From Lingula anatina (taxonomy: Eukaryota > Brachiopoda > Lingulata > Lingulida > Lingulidae): a stretch of DNA of 29,903 nucleotides. The number at the start of each line of letters is the position of its first letter. The first letter of the stretch is position 1. The notes beneath the pieces were generated by a model. The model saw only the letters and a list, made by a program, of their open reading frames with translations, did not search any database and had not been told where the DNA came from. Location of the stretch: assembly GCF_001039355.2 (NCBI RefSeq), contig NW_019775482.1:132233-162135 (forward strand). The letters are read 5' to 3'. Shown here piece by piece: positions 10,394-19,670 of the stretch. The position numbers were made by a program, and so were the translations under genes.

Positions 10394-11578
10394 ATGCACT
10401 GGCAAGGAACAGAAGAACCATCCAACCGGTCACGTCTTGAAATATTTACTAAAACACCAGGCGGGACTCCTTGGAATGACGCAGTCAACAGTTCCAGCGT
10501 TCCAAATATGGATTTCATAAGCCATTCGGAAGTAACTACCGAAGGTATTTTGAATTTATTGAGTACCACAGACAGCATTAGTGGAACGGTTTTTGAAACG
10601 AATGAGACAGATTTTCAAACTGTTAATATAAACTCAACAAATGACCCTTGCTTTAATATTGGCTGCGTGCCTATTATTGTCACCAATTTTGTCGTGGCTG
10701 GTCTGTGCGCTTTTGCCAATCTTGTGGTCATGGCGGCCTTTATCAAGTGCCCTCGGTTGCGTACACAGACCAACATTATCATATTCAGTCTGTCTGTGGC
10801 TGACCTCCTTGTGGCGTGTGTGCACTTCCCTTTCAACACCGTGGGACTGCATCTAATCCACATCGTCCCCGCTTTAGAGCCAATGAAATACAATGTCTAT
10901 TTCTGTTTCATTAGAGTATCTGTAGGGTCTTTTCTCACCACCACGGGGAACATACATACGGTCTTTATAGCCGTGGAAAGATACTTCAAAATATGCCAGT
11001 CTCAGAGGTATGACTCTGTTTTGTCAAAAAGAAAGGTTATACTAGGTTGCATTGCCATCTACGTCTTTAGGTTAATTCTGGTCAGCTTAAATTGGATTTG
11101 GGTGGTTTGGTCTCCCGGGGATGACTGTAAAATAGAAACTCTCCTGCACCCTGTGGTGTTTCGTGTGAGTTCTTACCAGATCCTTATTGCATTGTTCATA
11201 TCGGGTGGTTGTTATATAGCAATTTTCCGCCATGTGCACCGTATGGGAAAAAACATGTCAAAGCATTCATCGACCCCTAGACAGTCGGGTGAAACATCAA
11301 GAGAAAGCCAAACAAAACGGGAAATCCAACTATTTAAAGTAATTTTCAGAACAGAATGCGTGTATCTCTTATGTTATTGTCCGTACCCACTCATGGTGTG
11401 GATATCTGGTAACAATAATAATGGTGCCACTTGGCTCGTGACAACGACCTATATATGCAAGAAGATGTTTTGGTTAGGGTGCGGCCTTAATCCGATAGTA
11501 TATGGATTCTTAAACAACAACTATAGGGCGGCAATTGGGAGCCTTTTTGGACGTAAAATGGCTAACGGTCCTATGTAG
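10394..11578 (+). CDS. Rhodopsin-class (class A) orphan GPCR, copy 1
   Basis: This is a 394-residue, intronless seven-transmembrane receptor, expected at the plasma membrane and coupled to G proteins. The N-terminus has about 92 residues, no obvious signal peptide, and N-glycosylation sites at N11, N32, N70 and N80. TM1 is near 93-117 (N109), TM2 127-149 (LSVADLLVA, D137), TM3 168-192 followed by ERY (195-197), TM4 214-239, TM5 253-278, TM6 313-337 and TM7 347-371 with NPIVY (366-370). C171 and C245 are placed for the TM3-ECL2 disulfide. Oddities are seen at key positions: no Asp at 3.32 (Gly178), so it is unlikely to be aminergic; CYCP in place of CWxP in TM6; no Pro at 5.50; and no Lys at 7.43, so it is not an opsin. 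ICL3 is basic and Ser/Thr-rich, and the tail is short without palmitoylation Cys. The ATG lies 59 nt after a splice acceptor at 10334. The ligand is unknown. Confidence 0.96.
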   Translation: MHWQGTEEPSNRSRLEIFTKTPGGTPWNDAVNSSSVPNMDFISHSEVTTEGILNLLSTTDSISGTVFETNETDFQTVNINSTNDPCFNIGCVPIIVTNFVVAGLCAFANLVVMAAFIKCPRLRTQTNIIIFSLSVADLLVACVHFPFNTVGLHLIHIVPALEPMKYNVYFCFIRVSVGSFLTTTGNIHTVFIAVERYFKICQSQRYDSVLSKRKVILGCIAIYVFRLILVSLNWIWVVWSPGDDCKIETLLHPVVFRVSSYQILIALFISGGCYIAIFRHVHRMGKNMSKHSSTPRQSGETSRESQTKREIQLFKVIFRTECVYLLCYCPYPLMVWISGNNNNGATWLVTTTYICKKMFWLGCGLNPIVYGFLNNNYRAAIGSLFGRKMANGPM

Positions 11579-13590
11579 AGCACAAGGTAATACTGTTGTG
11601 GAATACTGCGTGAAAATACTGCATATGAACCTTAGTCATTGATTTGAACATATGACTTGAAGCGGAGTTGCTTTCCATTGTTTCAACAGGTCTGAACATT
11701 CTAAATTATTCGAAAAAGTAACGATGTATATAACGGTATTGATGAAAAGGAAAGGTTCTTTTGGGTTCTTGAGTTAAAACTGCCGAAAATATGCCTATAC
11801 ATGTTTAACTTTTCGGCTGTGCACTTTTGCTACCGGGCAGGAAGTCACGCAATTTTTTTGCAGCTTTTATTTTTCGGCTGCATATCTTTGTAATTAGTCT
11901 TAAACCTATTTCATTTCACTACTTTTAAAGCTTTCTTCAGACATCGGTACTTTAACCTGGGAAATGTTAATTATTTATTTAGATATTTATTTAGTCCATT
12001 TATGAGTTTTAATTTACTTCTCTGTAACGGGCATTTACTAATGGTACATGTATATCTCAACTTGTCTTTATGGCTTGGCTAACAGCACGACTTTGAACCC
12101 CTCTGCACTAAAACCGTTTTTGCATAAGTTTGTGCCGGACAGTAGTATCCAAACAATTAGCCAGATTAAAAAAAAACGAAATACCCATCACTAAAAAGTC
12201 GTATTATTCTGTACAATCCCCCTATCCTCATGCCTTATGTAGTTAATTGTCTGGGCAGTTTATGTACCATACATGTATTTGTTATACTAGTAGTGCAGAG
12301 AGCCTGTAATTGTCATTTGTAGAGACTTTAGTGCTCTGCAAAGTATCGTGTTGATATGCAGTGACAGCATCGCTACGTGGCCCCGGTAGAGGATAGCCAG
12401 CATGTACCATAGGATACACTATGTCAGAGCTTCACTTCCATTTAGTACCTTAATTTTTTTCTTCAGAGTTACCCTGTTTCAACTTCAAAATATACTGTAC
12501 ATATACTTGGACTAGTTATATATTTTAAGATATATAATCATAGAAGATATAAAATCCTTGTACTTGTAGCAGGGTTCGAAACCAATTTAATCTCGGCGAA
12601 AGCAATCTAATCTTAAGAGCAATCCGATTTAGGATGTGCGCATTTGACGCTAGCACCCATGTTGTCTGAGGATAATTGCACCGTGAACAGATATAGTCAG
12701 TAACTGAACTTTCTTCACTATTTTAATGATTTGTTTTTGTGTTTTTACACATTGTAATCCAGGATTTTACTTAGTGAAGGGAAATAAGGGCTTATATATA
12801 CCTGTATATAGGGCAGCAAGCCTTCAATATGTACACGAGGGTGGGCGAAGGTAAGGGGAAAGGGATACTTTTGTTTCGTTATGCTTGATATTCAATATTT
12901 GGTTATAGTATTTGTATATAATATAGCATAACTATAGTGCTGGTATGCATATCTAAATTATCGTTTTAGCTGGATGTAATTTATTTCGTATGTACGTCAA
13001 AACAGTCTGATGTTACACAATCCTTGTGCACCCTGTTCAGATAGATCATTTTGGTGAGAAATGTATAACACGTAAGTTTAACAAAGGCACAGTGTATCCA
13101 TGGGTATAGTGAAAAGGTATCCCAAAGGCCAAGATGATGGTAATATAAACAGAGGGAAACGTTGGTTTTGACGGCAATGTAGACCTGGACTAGAATAAGT
13201 TGCAGTATCTTACTTTCACTGTTTATATATCCAGATTTACATTCATGATAATTAATGTATTGTTGAATCGTGGGCTTATTTGATATCATTATTCTATTTA
13301 TATTTTTATTCATATTTGTTCATAAGTAATTGCATACCCTATGTCATACCATGACCTTAGAGTACACCTTAGTATGTCGTCTCTTGCTATTGTAGCAAAA
13401 AGATTTGATCAGCTTAGTACAGACGTCATATTTGTATGATATTCTTTCTACCTTGACCATTGTCTCTGAATGTCAATTATTCCAGTTTTCGTTTTGTCAC
13501 AGATGAAGTCACTTTAAATATACATGAAACCTAGAGGCTTACAATGTACAGAATCTTTGTTTTGAATAAAACTAGAAACATGCACATAAA
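11579..13590 (+). other. 3'UTR and poly(A) signal of GPCR copy 1
   Basis: About 2.0 kb follows the stop codon. It has no supported gene on either strand. Several blocks (around 12020-12060, 12360-12480 and 12545-12680) are recognisable in the copy 2 3'UTR. AATAAA at 13565-13570 lies in a block (AATAAAACT..., ACATGCACATAAAGAGTG) repeated at 29421-29447, which marks the likely shared cleavage region. Homology stops just after it. Confidence 0.6.
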
Positions 13591-13666
13591 GAGTGCCTCT
13601 TTGTTAGTTACTGATGTCGGTATGTTTCCGGAATGGAATTAAGAAAAGGAAAGAAAATATGACTTC

Positions 13667-13699
13667 ACGCGCGCGCGCGCACACACACACACACACACA
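13667..13699. repeat. Compound (CG)n(CA)n microsatellite
   Basis: An alternating CG run passes directly into a CA run, all purine-pyrimidine alternating. It lies about 80 bp past the copy 1 poly(A) region. Confidence 0.95.
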
Positions 13700-13955
13700 T
13701 ATCGGCCTATAAAAAAGCATGTTAGGGCTGACGACAATTTCCTCATTTTATCACAACAAATAAACATTGAAAATTCCCAACAGATAATTCCTCTACTGGT
13801 AGCTTCATTACTAACCTGAGTTTATACTGTTGACATAGTGTGCTTACAAGTGAATCAAAAGTTTGACGTGACCATAGGATGACAAAGGAAAAATGAACAT
13901 TACCTTGCCCTATATTGCAACAAACTTTTGCATAGTAATAATTCTACATACAAAC

Positions 13956-14150
13956 CATGGGAAGATCCAGAATTACTGGAAGGGGGGACCGCGGAGGCGA
14001 AGTCGACCAAACCCCGCCCCTTAATTTTGAGGACAAACGGTGCCATTTGGTACGGAATAGAACTATGATCAGCTAGTGAACATTCTAATCTCAAGAGGGG
14101 ACCATTGGTATTTTTTTTTTTTCAATAAAGATTTGAGAGGCATGGGGACA
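13956..14150. mobile_element. MITE, family B, copy 3
   Basis: The left end CATGGGAAGATCCAG is followed by GGCGAAGTCGACC, the core TTTGGTACGGAATAGAACTA and GAGGGGACCATTGGTA. The right terminus is too decayed to place exactly. It sits between the convergent 3' ends of GPCR copy 1 and the EGF/D8C gene. Confidence 0.7.
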
Positions 14151-14195
14151 CAATCGTTTCTATTTGATGTGAGTCAGTTTAACATGGTAAAACCC

Positions 14196-14417
14196 TCACC
14201 CTTCGCCACAATAAGCAAGGTGACACTTAGTAATTGGTGGTAGATAATACAGGAAATAATCCACGCAGTTCCGCACTTTAACATCCAAAGACCAATTGCA
14301 GCAATCGCTCCCCCAGTTTGCGCATGCTTGACGGTCGACAGCAAAATCTTCCGGGACAGGGTTAGAGCCGTTTATCCACACTGGGGCGTGGGTTCCGCAG
14401 TGATGAGTAGGCACGCA
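14196..14417 (-). CDS. D8C domain exon, second half, and stop
   Basis: The acceptor is TTTATACAG. The exon encodes [14 protein letters not shown], an ACANW...DCCNW block, [12 protein letters not shown] and CHLAYC, with eight Cys in all, then GEG and TGA. This is the classical second half of a D8C domain. Two N-glycosylation sites (NGS, NWS) are seen. The overlap of TGA with the donor-like GGGTGAGG leaves open an alternative 3' extension. Confidence 0.88.
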   Translation of the reverse strand, partial: CVPTHHCGTHAPVWINGSNPVPEDFAVDRQACANWGSDCCNWSLDVKVRNCVDYFLYYLPPITKCHLAYCGEG

Positions 14418-15302
14418 CTGTATAAAGATGAGCAGAAAGGTTAAAACATGCTCGTTTGATGACTTGGTCAATAGATATGATTGCCTTTTTATTGTCTATT
14501 TGTTTTTTATTTAATTCTGTATTTTTCTAAATTTTGGATGTAATCTTATCAAATCGTGTGCACTGATTCTAAATCATCCCTTCCTCCAACTTATAAAGTT
14601 TCATACAGATCACATGTTGATTGCATGGAAATTTTGTGGCTGCTTGAAAAATCGACCAATCAATAAACTGAATTTTGTGAGGGTGTGAAAAATAGACCAA
14701 ATGAACACAAATCACATTAAAGGGTCCTGGTTGTGGATAGGCAATGAGGAGCTTCTGGAACTTTTCCTCAGTGTCTTTTTACAAAATAACTGCTGACAGA
14801 CAAGCCACGGTCGCACTTTAAGTTCACATGTTACCAGTTGTATTCAAATACTGTCACTATGTATAATGATTGTCATGTGGCGAAATTAATTTCTCCTAGG
14901 TCTATTGTATTAAAGTTCGTAAGTACTTGCTCTATGAGCAATGTCATTGGGTGTTAAATCCCCATCGATCTGCTGATATTCTTACCCAGTTTGGCATTTT
15001 GATGCCGGCTGCCCCTGAAAATCGATACCACTGCGTGACCCAGCCGACCTTGTCGCAGTGTTCCTCACCATCGACTACCGTAAAATTCAAGCTCCTCCAC
15101 GCTTGGTCCAACACCTCGTAGCTCAACGTAGAGCACGATTCTGCAAAATGTGCATTAAATTACTGAACGATTTAAATTCTTTGCACACTCTCAAAAAGAG
15201 AAATGTAAATTTTAAATGGATTAGACAATTACTTTAAATCATGGTCACATAAATTGAAAGCATCTTATTTAAAATGGTTTCATATCTTATAGACAATAAA
15301 AG

Positions 15303-15336
<34 letters not shown>

Positions 15337-18331
15337 GATACATGCGATTAACAAGGATCTATCGTGATCTTTTTTAGCATTGATTTAAGTTACAGAATAT
15401 TATTATTATATTTCTGGAAAAATCTTACCTGCAAATCACATGCATAAGATGGGCGTTTTTGTGAGAGAACATAGTCAAATATAAGATGTTTTTCAAACGT
15501 TTTTGGTGGTTTTCTTAACTGATTTAGCGACAGCCACAACTGAAGTTCTTACCTGTTTCACAATTTCTACCAGTATAACCGGATGGACAGCTGCACAAAT
15601 ATGTTTCAGATTGATTCTTGCATTCTGCACCATTCTGACAGGGCTGACTGCGACATGGATTTCTTGCTGTAACACAATTTTAGTGTGCTAATGATACTTG
15701 ATATAATTAGAATAACCTTCTTGCTCTTTCCCACAGAGACAAACACGCCCATATGTTAATTAAAACTAATTCCGGGAATGTGCGTGCCCAAACACACACT
15801 CCCACACACACACACAGACACACAATCACAAACGTGCACGCACACGCACACACACGCACACTGATATATTTAAGGCTATATTTAATATAAAGCCATATAA
15901 AAACGTTAAACCCTTACTTTGGCAGTTTGACTCATAGTACCCGGCAGAGCACAAACATTGATAAGAATTCACCATGTCAACACATGTCCCACCATTCTGA
16001 CAAGGACGACTGGAGCATTCACTGATCTCTGGAATTCCAATAGATATTCGGTAAATTAAAAATAATGCTGGGAATAATTCAACAAAACTCTATTCACTCG
16101 TTTAAATACATGTATAACAACTTTTTAAAACGACCAAATATTACAAAACGAAATGCCCTGAAATCATGTAAGGTCTAACTTAATTTGGAATTTGTTTAAA
16201 TTTTGCTTCATTGTTTGACATCCTACCTAGCTGGCAAAAAGTTCCCGTGAAACCAGGTGGGCAACTGCAGTGAAAACCTCCATAATTGTTTCTGCAGGTG
16301 GCGCCCTTTGCACATGGGTTGTTCAAGCATTCATTTATATCTGCAGCGAAATAAAATAAATTTGGGTCTAACACTTTATTTTGAAGTTCATTTCAATTTA
16401 GTTCCATCACCTTAATTATAAATACGTTTTGAAATTATGAATATACTTCTTGAAATTATGTAGCTTTTCCGTTAAAATATTGACAAAAAATAAAGATGAG
16501 AGTTTTTAATGTTTTTGAAAGAACCCGTATGAGCTGTTACATTGAATGTCATAAATTTCTTTTTCAAAAAGTCCCACTGTAAATCATGATGTAATAAGGA
16601 CATTAACTGTGAACATTTACTAACCGTCTTCGCACCTTGGTCCACGGAAATCGGAAGTGCAAGAACATCGAACAGAACCCATCAAGCTCTCACACGAGGC
16701 GCCGTTTTTGCAAGGTAAGCTTAGGCAATGGTTGGTTACTATGGAAATATACAGCATGATAATATTTCATATCAAAACTATTTTGATTACAATGTAGTAG
16801 AACCAATAACATTGGGGATATGTGTGTGTGAGTTATCAAGTGCGTGTAAAATTACATATTACTTACATTGCTTCATGGTACTTTGTCGATTTCTCTAAAC
16901 ATTCTCGAAAACAGTTTTAAAAAATGAACATTGCATGTAACAAAATTATAACATATTTCATTGCATTTTATAGGGGATAAATCGTTCTGCTCATTTACGA
17001 CTTTCCTTTAATTATTCTTCCCCTTGAAAGTAGACTAAATTGCCGATCTTGTGTGAAAACATTGGCAAAATGTGAGAGGTTTTTTCATAAGTTTTTAGTG
17101 GTTGTTAACTGATTTAGCGAGAGCCACAACTGAAGTTCTTACCTGTTTCACAATTTCTACCAGTATAACCGGATGGACAGCTGCACAAATATGTTTCAGA
17201 TTGATTCTTGCATTCTGCACCATTCTGACAGGGCTGGCTGCGACATGGATCTCTTGCTGTAACACATTTTTACTGTGCTAATGATACTTGATATAATTAG
17301 AATAATCTTCTTGTTCTCTCCCTAAAGAATAACACCTGGTGAAACAACACCTTTTCACAAACACTGAAGTCCGTGAACGTGCATGGGTAAACACACATGG
17401 TTTGTTCAATGGGATATTTCATATAAAACCACAAGAGAAACGTGTGCCCCACAGCACCCGATAGAGCACAAACATCGATAATACTACACCATGCCAACAC
17501 ATGTCCCACCATCCTGACGAGGATGGCTGGAACATCCACTGATTTCTAGGATTCCAAAATATATTTTTGTCGATTATTGTGTTTTTTTTTTCCTTTTTTT
17601 ATCATTATAGCAAATATATTATATTGGTCACACGTAGCAAAAAAAAGTGCCAACAGAAATATGACAGTAGTCCTGATTTTGATGTGTCCAAAATGAAAAC
17701 AAAATCTCGAAAAATAACCTTCTGTACTTACCTTTCAAACCATTTTCTGCTGAGATCAAATGGTCTAAATGCTGAGTAAGTTTGTCACAATATCCCTCAC
17801 GCGCAAACACAATCGACAAAGTAATTACCAGTGCAACACAGAGTATCCCTATTAGTGTTATGAGTAATCCCTTCTTTACTTTTGTCTTCAGTGGTTTTAT
17901 GCTCTTTCTGTGTGGATCAGTAGTATTTTCGGCTGGATGAGAAATCATTAAGCTCTCATACACATTTGGTGTGTCCCCTTCAGCAAGATCCACATCTGAT
18001 GACGTTCCGGGCCTGTATGCTACATTCACATGCGGACTGTTTTGCTGTTTTTTAGAAGCGGTTATTGCCGTGATATCTAGAAGAAGCATTTAATTACGCA
18101 CTTGTTAAACAATTTGAACATTTACATCGATAATAAACTCAAGGGAACAAATATAAGAATATTATTTTATAAATAGGAATGTAATGCACGTATTTTCAGA
18201 TAAATTCACAACACAGGACTAACATTCCTGCATGTATTCTCACTCACACATTTACTACAATAGCTTTAATGTTGAACGAATTTCTTAAATTAAAATTCAG
18301 ATCTTTTATGCATACCATTTTTGTCCACCAT
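14196..18331 (-). CDS. Type II membrane protein with five EGF domains and a C-terminal D8C domain (nine exons)
   Basis: My spliced model is 18331-18316, 18076-17732, 17256-17143, 16738-16625, 16340-16227, 16028-15918, 15666-15553, 15140-14986 and 14417-14196. That is 1305 nt, 435 codons including TGA, with every junction GT-AG and in frame. The start AGCATGG has A at -3 and G at +4. The N-terminal cytoplasmic segment is residues 1-74, a single TM helix is about 75-96 after KVKK, and a short stalk follows. EGF1-5 occupy 121-309, each a phase 1-1 exon with six Cys. A D8C domain (as in uromodulin, GP2 and OIT3) occupies 310-434. EGF3 (DINEC) is the calcium-binding type. The basic flank on the N-terminal side of the TM and the extracellular-type domains after it imply type II topology. 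No AATAAA is seen downstream. The last codons overlap a good donor (GG|GTGAGG), so a further exon is possible. Confidence 0.85.
14986..15140 (-). CDS. D8C domain exon, first half
   Basis: The exon is 155 nt, with acceptor CATTTTGCAG (phase 1) and donor AACTGG|GTAAGA (phase 0). It contains two Cys, an N-glycosylation site (NFT) and the family block [10 protein letters not shown] followed by KMPNW. It is incomplete alone. Joined to the next exon it gives the conserved W-C-V-P...CGTHAP order known from uromodulin, GP2 and OIT3. Confidence 0.88.
15303..15334. repeat. (TA)n microsatellite
   Basis: About 15 TA units lie upstream of the first D8C exon on the minus strand, inside the intron before exon 8. 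Confidence 0.95.
15553..15666 (-). CDS. EGF5 exon
   Basis: The exon is 114 nt, phase 1-1, nearly identical to EGF1, with the same acceptor TGTTACAG and donor ACAG|GTAAG. The homology with the EGF1 region also covers the flanking introns, so a genomic block was copied and not a spliced exon. Confidence 0.9.
15788..15862. repeat. Imperfect CA-rich microsatellite
   Basis: Interrupted CACA and CGCACA units lie in the intron between EGF4 and EGF5. The duplicated block near 17340 lacks this expansion, which explains part of its shorter intron. Confidence 0.85.
15918..16028 (-). CDS. EGF4 exon
   Basis: The exon is 111 nt, phase 1-1, with acceptor AATTCCAG and donor CCAAA|GTAAGG. It reads [36 protein letters not shown], an EGF with a partial calcium-binding signature (Asp and Tyr in the third loop). 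It is the parent of the dead exon near 17448-17545. Confidence 0.9.
16227..16340 (-). CDS. EGF3 exon, calcium-binding type
   Basis: The exon is 114 nt, phase 1-1, with acceptor GCTGCAG and donor CTAG|GTAGGA. The split Asp codon completes DINEC. With [10 protein letters not shown] this fits the calcium-binding and beta-hydroxylation consensus of cbEGF domains. It ends PPGFTGTFC. Confidence 0.92.
16625..16738 (-). CDS. EGF2 exon
   Basis: The exon is 114 nt, phase 1-1, with acceptor TTTCCATAG and donor GACG|GTTAGT. The six Cys are in EGF order (HCLSLPC, NGASC, VRCSC, GPRC). It is more diverged than the neighbouring EGF exons. The GTTAGT donor is less usual but matches the consensus at four of six positions. 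Confidence 0.85.
17143..17256 (-). CDS. EGF1 exon
   Basis: The exon is 114 nt, phase 1-1, between TGTTACAG and ACAG|GTAAG. The six-Cys pattern is C-x4-C-x5-C-x8-C-x-C-x8-C ([17 protein letters not shown]). It differs from EGF5 (15666-15553) by two bases, giving one amino-acid change (Asp for Asn). It therefore comes from a recent exon duplication. Confidence 0.88.
17448..17545 (-). pseudogene. Decayed EGF exon (copy of EGF4)
   Basis: This is homologous to EGF4, with the acceptor AG kept (ATCCTAG). One Cys is replaced (SHPRQ for SRPCQ), a TAG follows GMV, and the donor region no longer reads GTAAG. Because flanking exons are phase 1, skipping it keeps the frame. It lies in intron 2 between the TM exon and EGF1. 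Confidence 0.85.
17732..18076 (-). CDS. Exon 2 of the EGF/D8C gene (cytoplasmic tail and TM)
   Basis: The acceptor is CTTCTTCTAG and the donor AAAG|GTAAGT, phase 1 at both ends. It encodes a polar tail with possible tyrosine-based motifs (VAYRPG, NVYESL), a basic run (KTKVKK), then a hydrophobic helix ([20 protein letters not shown]) and the stalk that leads into the EGF array. Reading past the donor gives an open but non-homologous extension that should not be annotated. Confidence 0.85.
18316..18331 (-). CDS. Exon 1 of the EGF/D8C gene (start codon)
   Basis: This 16-nt coding part encodes MVDKN plus one base and ends at donor G|GTATGC. The ATG has a strong Kozak-type context (AGCATGG). Joining to the exon at 18076 gives D-I-T-A in the open frame of exon 2. 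The upstream part is 5'UTR of unknown extent. Confidence 0.7.
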
Positions 18332-18622
18332 GCTTACTTTCCTCAATAATTGTGCTGTAATAATAAAATGCATATATAGGTATAATATTTGCATCCGGGT
18401 GTTATTTTTTACGTTCACACGGCTTAATTAATCTGCTGAAACAGAGAAATGACTGAAAAAAGGATATATCCACTTGATTTACATCAGGTGTCAATATATT
18501 TGAAATTTATATAAAAATGGCGCACAATGTACAAAGTTGAAATGAAGATAATCATCTTTAAAAAAATTCCATGCAAAACTAAACTGCCCGAAACCTAGAT
18601 TTAAGTCATTTATTTTTCTTAC

Positions 18623-19670
18623 TGATGTATTCATAACAACATTTTTGAACTGCCTATAATTTCATCAATGACTCTGAAACTAATTTCACTTCCTGGTTGA
18701 TGAAACGAAAACAACACCTGAGTGGAAAATATGTAAATCAAACCACTTGCGTCTCATCTTACAGGTACCTGTAGCATATTGAATAAGAATTGTTGCGTGC
18801 TTTTACTGTTCAAAATAATTTGAAAAAGCGCCAGCCCGGCAGTTTATCCGGAAGGATACACTCCAACTGGCAACTCTGGGCTACTATGCATTGGTGCTAT
18901 TAATACATTCGATTTGACCTCATTGCAGAAACCATTTAACTACTGCAACTTATGTTGTCAACGATAGCGATGTTAAAAAGAATATTTAACTCACTCGTGT
19001 GTTCATTAAAACACGTTTTGAACTATCTATTTTCATCTCTCACCTCTAAAACTTATTTTCCTTCCTTGTTGATGAAACGAACACTGCAGTCAAATAAAAT
19101 AGGATACCGCGCGACTCACATGGGTCTTACTTGTAGATGAGTGAATCAATCGAATTACCGGAACTGTATAATTCAATGAGTCGCCTTCACCTGGTAAAGA
19201 TGAAGTTTGTGGTTAAAATCGGATAGTACTATTCGTTACAAAGATGTGCAAACCAACAGCCTATTTTTTTGGACAAAACATCACTTGTAACATGAAATGC
19301 CAGATGTTGTAGAATAGGGCTTTTGACCATTTAAAATGATCACGATAAAATAACTACCAAAGTAATTTACTTTAATGATCAACGACCTTAAAGATGTAAA
19401 TGGAAACAGTTGCACCAAGTGGGGAATAGAGTTAATAATCTGTACAGAAAAAAACTCAACAATTTCAAATAAACTAAACATTCTCATTTTACTTACCAGT
19501 GCGTTTATCAAAAGCAATGTTTTGATAGTATTTTTCACTTGATACTGCGCCAGTCTTGTTGACAACACACTGAAACAATTTTCCTTCTTGGTTGATAAAT
19601 AGTGCATCTCGCTTTATGAAAAAAATTATTATCAAACCTTGTGCATCTCACGTCTCACTTGGCCGGCCGC
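18623..19670 (-). repeat. Three diverged tandem repeats, each ending at a splice-donor-like site
   Basis: The repeats lie at about 18623-18790, 18995-19150 and 19497-19670, upstream of the EGF/D8C start codon. They share, on the minus strand, CATCAAC(C/A)A(G/A)GAAG, a GAAA(A/T) run, a (G/T)TTTTGA-like block and a terminal donor: CATCA|GTAAGA, CACGA|GTGAGT and GCACTG|GTAAGT at the same relative place. The first contains CAGGAAGTG, an ETS-type site. They may be repeated alternative first exons or promoters of this gene. No conserved reading frame was found. Confidence 0.45.

Larger units (their letters stand above)
17060..17550 (-). repeat. Duplicated two-exon EGF block (copy of 15470-16035)
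   Basis: 17104-17315 and 15519-15730 are nearly identical by eye (about 8 mismatches in about 213 nt), covering EGF1/EGF5 and their intronic flanks. The other exon of each block follows in the same order: dead exon versus EGF4. Identity falls away between the two exons, where the intron is about 73 nt shorter in the copy. Confidence 0.88.

Noticed and set aside
10615-10893. Minus-strand frames over the GPCR exon (also 26591-26869)
   Set aside because: They mirror each other only because the receptor exons are nearly identical. No domain is seen, and they are shadows of the plus-strand gene.
12568-12600. tRNA B-box-like GGTTCGAAACC, possible SINE or tRNA
   Set aside because: No A-box at the right distance and no cloverleaf. 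It lies in the conserved GPCR 3'UTR, and the copy 2 equivalent loses the motif.
17567-17779. 70-codon plus-strand frame
   Set aside because: It is antisense to the TM exon and intron of the EGF/D8C gene and has no conserved features.
19281-19607. 108-codon minus-strand frame
   Set aside because: It crosses the donor-like GTAAGT at 19497 and has no domain. The repeat interpretation explains the region better.
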